Below are positions 27,001-35,300 of a stretch of DNA of 37,356 nucleotides, one piece after another (the first letter of the stretch is position 1; each line of letters starts with the position of its first letter). Both the position numbers and the translations under genes were made by a program. The notes beneath the pieces are model-generated. The model was not told the origin of the DNA, made no database searches, and saw only the letters and a list, made by a program, of their open reading frames with translations. This stretch comes from Alphaproteobacteria bacterium (GTDB lineage: Bacteria > Pseudomonadota > Alphaproteobacteria > Rhodobacterales > Rhodobacteraceae), in assembly GCA_030429105.1 (NCBI GenBank), contig JAUIDE010000037.1, positions 1 through 37,356 on the forward strand. The letters run 5' to 3'.

Positions 27001-27927
27001 ATGGCGATCTCCCTGAAGCAGCTCCGGTATCTGACGAAGGTCGCGGATGTCGGCAGCATCCAGGGCGCCGCCGAGAAGCTGTCGATCTCCAGCTCCTCCA
27101 TCGCCGCGGCGATCTCGACGGCGGAGAGCGCCATCGGCGCGCCCGTCTTCGTGCGGCGCCCGGCGCGGGGCGTCACGCTGACGCGGGCGGGAGAGCGCTA
27201 CATCGCCGCGGCGCGAGCGCTTCTGGCCGCGCATTCCGAGTTCGAGCGGAGCGCGGGCGCGCTTTCATCGCAGCCGCCGCAGCGCATCCGGATCGGCTGC
27301 TTCGAGCCCTTCGGCGCGCTCTTCATGACCGCCGTGCTCAAGAATTATCGGCGGGTGATCGGGCCCATCGCCATTGATCTCATAGAGGGAGACCAGGAGA
27401 GCCTCCACGCCAGCCTCGACGCCGGGATGATTGACGTCGCGGTGACCTACGATATCGGGCCCTCATTCGCGTCGATGACGGAGATCACCACGGTGCCGAC
27501 CCACGCACTGCTAAGCCGGGACGACCCTCTGGCGCGAGAAAGGCGGGTGAGCGTCGCGCAACTGGCCGAGCGCCCGATGGTCCTTCTCGATCTGCCGACC
27601 ACGGCAGCATTTCTGCTGGCGCCCTTCCGGGTGCTCGCACGGCAACCCGAGATCGCGCTTCGCACGAAGAGCTACGAGACGGTGCGGAGCGCGGTCGCCG
27701 ACGGTTTCGGCTTCGCCGTGCTCAACATGCGTCCGACAACGGATTTCAGCGCCGACAAGGACTTCGTCATCCGCAGGCCGATCATTGATCGTCTCCCCGA
27801 GCCGAAGCTGATCGTCGCCGACGCCTTCGGCCCACAAAAGCCTGAATTCGCCAACGCATTCATCGAGGCGACACGCAGCTACTTCGCCGGGTTGCCGCGT
27901 TCGACGTATGCGGTCGAACCCGGTTGA
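27001..27927 (+). CDS. LysR-family transcriptional regulator of the divergent operon
   Basis: This 308-residue protein has an N-terminal winged helix (residues 3-62: LKQLRYLTKVADVGSIQGAAEKLSISSSSI). A linker helix and a LysR substrate-binding domain (about 90-300) follow, with FEPFGALF, DVAVTYDIGPS and SAVADGFGFAVLNMRP. The length is normal, so the gene is complete. The ribosome site is weak. It is transcribed away from the transporter/oxidoreductase operon, the usual arrangement in which a LysR protein autoregulates and activates its neighbour on binding a pathway metabolite. The IS66 remnant begins 67 bp after its stop. Confidence 0.9.
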   Translation: MAISLKQLRYLTKVADVGSIQGAAEKLSISSSSIAAAISTAESAIGAPVFVRRPARGVTLTRAGERYIAAARALLAAHSEFERSAGALSSQPPQRIRIGCFEPFGALFMTAVLKNYRRVIGPIAIDLIEGDQESLHASLDAGMIDVAVTYDIGPSFASMTEITTVPTHALLSRDDPLARERRVSVAQLAERPMVLLDLPTTAAFLLAPFRVLARQPEIALRTKSYETVRSAVADGFGFAVLNMRPTTDFSADKDFVIRRPIIDRLPEPKLIVADAFGPQKPEFANAFIEATRSYFAGLPRSTYAVEPG

Positions 27928-27994
27928 GAAGTGCTCGCAGACCGGTGTTACTCAGGTGTCCCGCCAGCGTTCGCAAGTTGTGAAACGGTTGAAG

Positions 27995-28370
27995 GTAAGC
28001 GGCGACTCGGATTTCTACGCCTTGCCGTTTGACGCGGCCGCAGACGCCCAAGGGGTGAGATCGTCGATGCGGCTTTGGGGATGGCCGAAGGCGATGGCCT
28101 CGAGGTTTGCGACGAGATAGGCGAAGGGATCAACGCCGTTGATCGTGAAGGTCTCGATCAACGAGGCGATGCAGGCCCAGCTGGCGGCGCCCTCGTCGTG
28201 GGCTGCGAAGAGGCTGTTTTTTCTCTGAAACGTCAGGGGCCTGATGAGGTTCTCGACTGCGTTGGACTCCATCTCGACGCCGCCGTCCTTGAGAAAGACG
28301 GTCAGGTCATTCAGATGGTTGGCGAAGTAGGCGAGCTTCTCGCCCATGCGCAAACGGGTCGATGCCCGTT
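27995..28370 (-). mobile_element. IS66-family remnant, one end only
   Basis: The sequence GTAAGCGGCGACTCGG at 27995-28010 looks like an IS66-type terminal repeat, which begins GTAA. It is followed inward by the 3' end of an IS66 transposase on the - strand. The other end is missing: IS66 similarity stops near 28370 and runs into an unrelated broken gene. The bases just outside the intact end, GGTTGAAG, would be the 8-bp target copy, but a second copy is not present nearby. Confidence 0.7.
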
Positions 28371-28377
28371 CCAGGAG
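28015..28377 (-). pseudogene. IS66 transposase C-terminal fragment
   Basis: About 120 residues remain, including LRMGEKLAYFANHLNDLTVF, GGVEMESNAVENLIRPLTFQRKNSLFA, WACIASLIETFTINGVDPFAYL and GHPQSRIDDLTPW. This is the conserved C-terminus of IS66 (TnpC-type) transposases, which are about 500 residues long. VEMESNAVEN carries the conserved end of the DDE region. No N-terminal part is present. Confidence 0.85.
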
Positions 28378-29004
28378 GCCTTTGCGAGCGCGTGGCGAAT
28401 GTCCTCGAGGCCGCGGAGACGCGGCCAGAGGCAGTAGCCCGCAATGGCCCGCGGGTTCGCGGCGTCCTCGCGATCCACGAGGAGGAGGTTCGAGGCGGCG
28501 CGGTTGAGCGTCTTCACCGCGCCGGACGAATCGAGCGTGACGAGCCCGTCTGCGAGGTTCTCCGCGACCCGGCTCATGAATAGGTTCGCCCGGTTGAGAG
28601 CGAGCGACTTGGCGAGGAGCCGTAGATCGAGCTGCGCCACGCGGCCCGCATAGGCGACCGGCACGTTCAGGGCGAGGGCGACCGCCACAGGCGCGACGTC
28701 GAGGATGTGGGGCCAGCGCGCCTGCGTCAGCGCCGAGGCGGCGAAGCGAGCCTGAAGAGGAAGCCCCTCGTCTCGAACTGATCGGCCCCGCATACAGCGC
28801 GCGACCCTTCGTGTGCGCGAAGTAGGTCACTGCATCGGCCGCGTCCTGCCCAAAGGAGGCTCCCCCGAAACCGTCGGCGCCGTTTGATATACCTCTCCAG
28901 CCCTGACATTGGCGTAAGCCGCGGATCGTATCGTTCGCCGTCAGGCGCCGGCGCAGTCGCCTGGCCCGGGCTCATGGCGCTTCGCTCGCCGTTTGAAATG
29001 AGAT
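28371..29004 (-). pseudogene. Broken gene of unknown identity next to the IS66 remnant
   Basis: Coding-like fragments occur in more than one frame on the - strand. The clearest runs from about 28793 down to the IS junction. It contains QLDLRLLAKSLALNRANLFMSRV and ADGLVTLDSSGAVKTLNRAASNLLL, a PAS-like pattern seen in some LuxR-type regulators, then loses similarity at HALAKAS, where IS66 sequence starts. A second frame further upstream (about 28727-29008) reads GLERYIKRRRRFRGSLLW and ends FLFRLASPP, close to where the other fragment begins, which suggests a frameshift. I cannot name the ancestor; a truncated regulator is the best guess. No intact gene is seen here. Confidence 0.4.
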
Positions 29005-32000
29005 TCACTCCCGCGCGCCGGCGCCGATGACCGATCGGGCGAGAGCCGCCTCAGGAGCGCGCAACATACGCGCGGACATCCCGAAGCGGGCGGCGAGATT
29101 GGCGCCTTCGCGCCCATGCGCTTCGGCGCGGTCGGCCGCCCCGAGGCTGCGTTCCAGCAGCGCTGCCGTCGAATGGACGCGGGGCGTGAAGAACCGGTCC
29201 CCCGTCTTCTCCGCCCGCTCCAGCGCTTCCTTCGCGGCGGCTCGGCCGGCCTCGTGCCGGCCGGCGGCGAGCAGCGCTTCCGCCTGCAATCCGAGCCAGT
29301 TCGCGATCTGAACACCGGCGCCCGTCGCCGCGAAGATGTCGAGCCCGCGTTCGATCCGGCCGAGCGCCTCTTCCGTGCAGCCGAGCCGGCTTCTCGCCCA
29401 GCCGCCGAGGACGAGCCCGGTGCCGAGCCAGAAAGCGAATCCGTGCTCCTCCCCAAGCCGCGCGGCCCGGTCCGCCAGGGCGAGACATCCCTCCGGATCA
29501 TCCTCGAACAGGAGATGTTCGGAGCAGAGCGCAGCGCTGATCGCCTCCGCGAACGGGTTCGGAGAGGCGCCGGCCAACTCTTCGGAGGTCCGGCGAAAGG
29601 CTGTCGCCTCCTCCGACCGGCCGACGAGGCTTGCGCCCCAGGCCGCGTAGGCGGCGCAGGTGACGGCGGCGTTCTGCGCAGGTGCGGAATCCGGCGCCCA
29701 GCCGCCGAGAAAGCCGAGCCCGGTCTTCAGATGGCCCAACCCCTCCTCAAGCCGACCAAGATGAACAAGGACGGAGCCCATCGCAGAATGCGCCTGAAGG
29801 CTTAGCGCGGCGCTCTCCGTTTTCTCCGCCATGCGCAGGAGGCGGCCCGCATGGCCGCGCGAGGCTTCCAGTTCGCCGCGCACCCAGGAATGCACCCAGA
29901 GGCCGACGCCGATCCTGACGCTCGCGTCGGTCGAGCCGACCGTGCGGTTCAGCGCCCGCGCGCGGTCCAGCGCGTCGCCCACCTCGGCCGCACCGAAACC
30001 GCGCAGCGCGATCAGCGCCAGCGTGTGCGCGAGCCGCAACCGCAACTCTGCCGGCGCCATCTCCGGGTCCGCAGCGTCGATCAGCGCAAGCCCCGCCTCG
30101 GCGAAGGCGGCGGCCTCCCGGTGCGCCGAACGCCCGATCGCAGCCCGGCAGGCGGCGGACCAGCAGTCAACGGCACGCGCCGCGTCTCCCGCCTCCTGAT
30201 GGTGCCAGGCGAGCGTCTCGGGCCGCGTCTGCGCCGCTTCGAGCCGCCGCGCGATCTCGGCATGGAGCGCCCGTCGATCCATATCGGCGATCATCGCGTA
30301 GGCCGCTTCCTGGATAAGGATATGGCGGAACCTGTATCCTTCGCCTTCATCCGTCAGAAACCCTGCCTGCGCCAGATGATCGAGGTCGCGCGCGGTCTCC
30401 TTTTCCTCCCGCCCGAGCACGGGCGCCGCGAAGGCCGGCGTGACGCGCTCGCCCATGACCGCCGCGACGAACGCCGTCGCGCGCGGCCCGGGCGGGAGCG
30501 CGCCGATCCGCGCCGCGCTCACCGCCTGCACCGACTCCGGAAGGCCGCGCGCCGGGTCTGCTCCGGCCTGCGCCGCCAGGGCGATTTCTTCAAGCCAGAA
30601 GGGGTTTCCCGCGGCCCGGCGCAGAATCGCCTCCTCCGCATCGCCGTCGAACGCCGCGCCTGCGGCGTTCTCCCTCAGCAGGCGCAGGCTGTCCTCTCGG
30701 TCCAGCGTCGGGAGATGGAGGATCGCCTCGCAGAGATCGGGCGCCGCGGTCGGGCGCGTCGTCAGGACGAGGAGAAGGCGCCACGGCTCGCTTCGCGCCG
30801 CGAGCCGCGAGAGACAAGAGCGGGATGACGCGTCGATCCAGTGCGTGTCCTCGAAGACGACGACGAGCGGGCCCTCCGCCGTCGCCCGCTCCAGCATAAG
30901 CTCCACCAGCACCGCGCTTCGCCGCCGGCGTTCCCGGTCCGACAGGCCCGCGAGCGCGGGGCTCGGCGTGGCGGCGTCCCTGAACAGTTCATTGAGAAGC
31001 GCTTCATCCGCCGCATCCGTCGCCAGCGCGGGCGGTCCTTGCGGGTGGAGCGCGAGGCAAAGCGCGCGGATCGGCGCGAGCGGCGAGTTCACAAGGCCCG
31101 GCAGGCAGTTCACAGTGACGATTCGCACGCCCCGCAGGGGAAGGCCTGCGGCGAATTCCGCGACGAGGCGGGACTTTCCGATTCCGGCCGGCCCGGACAG
31201 GGCGACGGCCCGCCCGCCGCCTTCGAGCACCCTATCCAGCGCGGCGGAAAGGAACGCGGTCTCCGCGCTTCTCCCCACGAAGGCGGTGCGCCGCTTGAAC
31301 GGACGGGCCGGGATGCCGGCCCTCGGCCGGGGCGGCGACAGGATGACATGGCCCATCGGCGCCGTCGCGCATTCCGCCTCGTCGCCAAGCTGGAGCCGCG
31401 CCGCCTCGCTCACGAGAATCCGACCGGGCTCCGCCTCTCCTGCGAGGGCGGCCGCGCCACGCTCGAGCCCGGTCGGGGGCGCCCAGACGTCGCCCTCAGC
31501 CGCTTCGCTGGTCATCGCGCCGACATCGACCCCGAACCTAAGCGAGGCCGCGCCGCCCGGAGCGGCGTCCTGCAAGGCCGCGGCGCAATAGAGCGCCCGT
31601 CTCGCGCCGTCCTCAAGAGAGGGAGCGAGCCCGAAGGTCGCCGTGAACCCGTCCAGCAGCATGCGCGAGAGGGCGCCTTCCTGCCGCTCCACGATCCGCC
31701 GCGCCTCCGTGAGAAAGGCGGCGAGGCCGCTCTCGTCGGACCCGCCGCCCTCGACCTTGACGCAGAGCGCGGCGACGAGCCGCCGCTCCCGCACGATCAG
31801 CGCCGCGGAGGCCGGCTCCGCGCCGCCCTCTTCCGGGCCTTGCGCGACCGAGACATCCAAGGCGAAGCGGAAACCGAGGCCGTGATGGGTCCTGATCGCC
31901 TCCCTCCCCTCGGCGCCGAGCACTCGGCGGAGATGGCTCATCGTCGTCTGGAGCGCGGCTTCGGACACGTTGGGAGGCCAGAACGCATCCAGCAGCTCCC

Positions 32001-32145
32001 GCTTGGTCACGACCCGGTCGGCGTTCCGCAGCAGATAGGCGAGAAGGTCCATCGCCCGCGGCTGGATCGCTGTGCGCGCGCCCGCCCGCAGCAGTTCCCG
32101 CCGCTCCGTGTCGAACTCGAAACACGAAAACCGATAGATCATCAT
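29005..32145 (-). CDS. Large SARP/LAL-like regulator: winged helix, cyclase-like, ATPase and TPR regions
   Basis: This is a 1046-residue protein. Residues 1-97 form an OmpR/PhoB-type winged helix (LLAYLLRNADRVVTKRELLDAFW ... HLRRVLGAEGREAIRTHHGLGFRF). Residues 117-253 resemble a class III nucleotide-cyclase domain (LLDGFTATFGL, RFGVDVGAM, GEAEPGRILVSEAARL), but the first metal-binding Asp motif (normally FADLVGFT) reads LCVKVEGGG, so catalysis is unlikely. Residues 285-560 form an AAA/STAND-type ATPase with Walker A GPAGIGKS (Lys324) and Walker B LVVVFEDTHW (Asp433). The remaining 450 residues are TPR-like helical repeats. Such proteins act as ATP-dependent, ligand-gated activators. ATG 32145 or 32142 are both possible; AGGG lies just upstream. 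It diverges from the RTX gene, its likeliest target besides itself. Confidence 0.88.
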   Translation of the reverse strand: MMIYRFSCFEFDTERRELLRAGARTAIQPRAMDLLAYLLRNADRVVTKRELLDAFWPPNVSEAALQTTMSHLRRVLGAEGREAIRTHHGLGFRFALDVSVAQGPEEGGAEPASAALIVRERRLVAALCVKVEGGGSDESGLAAFLTEARRIVERQEGALSRMLLDGFTATFGLAPSLEDGARRALYCAAALQDAAPGGAASLRFGVDVGAMTSEAAEGDVWAPPTGLERGAAALAGEAEPGRILVSEAARLQLGDEAECATAPMGHVILSPPRPRAGIPARPFKRRTAFVGRSAETAFLSAALDRVLEGGGRAVALSGPAGIGKSRLVAEFAAGLPLRGVRIVTVNCLPGLVNSPLAPIRALCLALHPQGPPALATDAADEALLNELFRDAATPSPALAGLSDRERRRRSAVLVELMLERATAEGPLVVVFEDTHWIDASSRSCLSRLAARSEPWRLLLVLTTRPTAAPDLCEAILHLPTLDREDSLRLLRENAAGAAFDGDAEEAILRRAAGNPFWLEEIALAAQAGADPARGLPESVQAVSAARIGALPPGPRATAFVAAVMGERVTPAFAAPVLGREEKETARDLDHLAQAGFLTDEGEGYRFRHILIQEAAYAMIADMDRRALHAEIARRLEAAQTRPETLAWHHQEAGDAARAVDCWSAACRAAIGRSAHREAAAFAEAGLALIDAADPEMAPAELRLRLAHTLALIALRGFGAAEVGDALDRARALNRTVGSTDASVRIGVGLWVHSWVRGELEASRGHAGRLLRMAEKTESAALSLQAHSAMGSVLVHLGRLEEGLGHLKTGLGFLGGWAPDSAPAQNAAVTCAAYAAWGASLVGRSEEATAFRRTSEELAGASPNPFAEAISAALCSEHLLFEDDPEGCLALADRAARLGEEHGFAFWLGTGLVLGGWARSRLGCTEEALGRIERGLDIFAATGAGVQIANWLGLQAEALLAAGRHEAGRAAAKEALERAEKTGDRFFTPRVHSTAALLERSLGAADRAEAHGREGANLAARFGMSARMLRAPEAALARSVIGAGARE

Positions 32146-32220
32146 ACGCCCTGCGAACGCGACACGGCGGCGAAAGGTATCGCCGCCCTCCGGAAGCGTC
32201 CAGTAAAGCCTTCGGCCCCT

Positions 32221-32250
32221 GCTCAGAATTCGCTCAGAACATGCTCAGGA
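32221..32250. promoter_or_regulatory. Three direct repeats at 11-bp spacing, candidate activator site
   Basis: GCTCAGAA (32221), GCTCAGAA (32232) and GCTCAGGA (32243) are exactly 11 bp apart, on the same face of the helix. They lie in the 228-bp gap (32146-32373) between the winged-helix regulator and the RTX gene. OmpR-type winged helices of SARP regulators bind head-to-tail repeats at this spacing. An AT-containing stretch, GGTTAACCAAAT, lies 16 bp after the last repeat and could hold the -10 region for the RTX gene. Confidence 0.6.
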
Positions 32251-32373
32251 CCGGTCCGGCCAAGTCGGTTAACCAAATCCTCAGGTGGGTTTGTCGACGT
32301 CGCAAGAGGATCGCGTCATGCGCCAGGCTCAACCGTTTCATTCCGCCGCCGCTCTCGCCCGGGAGGGACGGCG

Positions 32374-35300
32374 ATGACCTCCGCTCCCGCCCTCTCCGCC
32401 GCGCTGGGCGCGCTCTTCGATGAATTGCAGGCGCGCGCCGGCGCCGAACTCGCCGGGCGGGAGGCTGCGCTGATCGGCGCGCTCGACCCGCTGCTGGATG
32501 GCGCCGCCGCGCCGCTTGAAGCGCTCCTCGCGGAGATCGGGGCCGCGCTCGACGGCGTCGAGGCCGGGCCGGAAGACGACCTTTCCATGCTCCTCGCCGC
32601 CGCGCTCAACGAGGCGGGGATCGACGGCGTCACCGCGACGGCCGGCGCGGGCGGGGTGACGATCCAGCTTTCTGCGGAGCGGGAGGCGCCGCTCGGGCGG
32701 ACGGAGGCGGGCGCGCTTTCCGGCGCGCTCGGCGCCGGGGCGCTCGGCCTCTCGCTGGACGGGGCGCTTGACCTGACGGCGACGGCGGCGCTCGACTTCT
32801 CGGTGTTCTTCGACGCGGAGACGGGCGCGCTTTCGCTCGCGGACACGTCCTCCGCCGCCGACATGCGGCTGAGCCTCGGCGCGACGCTGGACCCCGGAAG
32901 CCTCTCGTCCGAACTCTCGCTCGGCCCCGTCTCCGCCTCGGCGGCGCTGGCCGAGGGGCTGAACGGCGCCGCGCTGGACCTCACGCTCGACATCGACGGG
33001 GGCGAGATCGGCGCGCTTGCGCCCGAAGCGACGCTCGGGTTCGACGCCGGGCTGGCCATCGCGCTCGAAGCCGGGTTCGAGAGCCCGTTCCTGCCTTCGA
33101 TCTCCGGCGATCTCGTCATCGATTATGGCGGCGCGGGAGAGGGCCTGATCGGCGGGATCGAGGGGGTGGGCCTGCGCGGCGTCTCGATCGGGATCGACGC
33201 GCTCGACAATCTCCTCGGCGGCGTCCTCGGCCCGCTCGACGACATCGTCTCCGCCTTCCCGCTCGGCCCGGTCGTGCGGCTGCTGAGCCGCCCCCTGCCG
33301 CTCCTCGACCCGCTGGGGGAAACGCTGCCCTTCCTCGACGCGACCGGGGACGGGGACGTGACGCTCGCCGACCTCCTCCAGCTCTTCGCGAACGCGGAGA
33401 TGGATCGCTCCTTCATCGACGTCGTGGCGGATGTCGCCCTCGCGCTCCAGACCATCAGCGACCTCGCCTCCGGCGCGGCCTTCGAGGTCGGCGACATCGC
33501 CTTCTCGGCGGAGGCGCTCGACGCGCTGGCCGGCGGGGGGACCGGCGCGGGCATCGGATCGGCCTTCGACTTCGACGGGTTCGACCCGTCGCTCCTGCCC
33601 GGAGATCTCTTCGGCGGCCTGATCGGTCAGGTCGGCGCGCTGGAGGGCGGCGGGCTCAGCTTTCCGCTGCTGACATCCTCAGCGCCGGAGCTGGCGGGGC
33701 TGATCCTCTTCTCCGGCTTCTTCGAGCAGCCGGCGCCGCTCGTCGAGTTCATCCTCCCGGAATTCGGGCTGGACCGGGAACAAGCCAGCTTCTTCATCCG
33801 CATCCCGGTCGGCCCCTTCGCGGCGGTGCTCGAAGGAGGATTCGCGGCGGATTTCCGCATCGGAGCCGGAATCTCCACGCGCGGCCTCATCAACGGCAGC
33901 GCCAACCCGGCCGACTCGCTCTATCTCACGACGCCGATGGACGGCTCCGGCGGGCGCCTGCCGCTGGCGGAGTTCGTCGCCGATCTAATCGCCGATTTCG
34001 GCGTCTCCGTCCCCGGCCTTCGGCTTACCGTTGGCGGCGGCCTTCTCGGGGCGATCTCGGCCGGGCTCGGCGACGTGAACGACGAGAACCCGGGCGACGG
34101 GCTGACCCATGTGGACAGCCTGGCTCTCCCCTGCCTCTTCGACGAGCTGACCGGCGCGCTCGACGCCGGGCTCCGGCTCACCTTCTCCATCGGGATACGC
34201 CCCTTCGAATGGAAGCGCGTCGTCTCCATCGCGGAGATCGAGATCGTCAATTTCGCGGTGAACTGCTCCACCGCCCACGGGCGCGACATTCCGGTGATCG
34301 ACGACGGCGGCCTCGCCACGATCGGCGGGCCGGGAACCGGCCTGCCCGCAGGCGAGCTGCGGCTCAACATGGGCGAGGGCCGCGCCGATCTTCGCAATCT
34401 GCCGGACGCGCAGGACGACGATATCGACGAGTCGTTCTCCGTCACCCGGATGCCCCAGCCGGAGGAAGGCGAGGAGCAGGACCCGCCCTTCGACCCGACG
34501 CGCCTCCAGGTCAACGCCTTCGGGGTGGCCGAACTCTTCGACGAGGCCGGGCTCTCCACCGTCCGCGGCGACGGCGGGGAGGGGAATGACGTCCTCTCCC
34601 TCGCGCCCGGGATCGCGCTCGTCGCGGATTTCAACGGCGGCGACGGGGACGACATCCTGATCGGCGGCGATCTCGACGACCTTCTCGAAGGCGGCGCGGG
34701 GGACGACATCATCAACCCCGGCGGCGGCTCCAACACGCTCAATGGCGGCTCGGGCGACGACGTGATCCGCGCCGGAATTGGCGCGGACCGGATCGAGGGC
34801 GGGATCGGCTACGACCAGGTGGACTATTCCGCCTCCGAGGAGGGCGTGCGCCTGATCCGCGAGGGCGGGGACGTGCTCGGCTCCGGCGGCCTCGCGGAGG
34901 GGGATACGCTCACCAATGTCGAATACCTGATCGGCACCCGCTTCGACGACGTGCTCTCGGGCGATGACGGCGCCTCCAGCTCGCTCGACGGCGAGGAGGG
35001 GGACGACCAGCTCGTCGGCGGCGAGGGTGACGACTACCTCATCGGCGGCGCCGGCGGCGACCTGATGATCGGCCGCGGCGGGCGCGACCTCGCGAGCTAT
35101 GTGAACTCCTTCGGCGGCGTTTCCGTCGATCTCGCCTCCGGTTTGGCCTTCGGCGCGGACGCGACGGGCGACCTTCTCGACCGGATAGAAGGCGTGCAGG
35201 GCTCGATGGAGGCGGACAGCCTCTCGGGCGACGAGGGCGAGAACCTGATCGACGGCTTCGCCGGCGACGACCTCCTCGAAGGCCGCGGCGGGCGGGACGA

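Noticed and set aside
27899-27919. GTTCGAC-N7-GTCGAAC hairpin at the end of the LysR gene as terminator
   Set aside because: The stem lies inside the coding sequence and no T-run follows.
32241-32423. 60-residue + strand ORF before the RTX gene
   Set aside because: It overlaps the regulatory repeats and the RTX start in another frame, has no ribosome site and a composition like random high-GC sequence.
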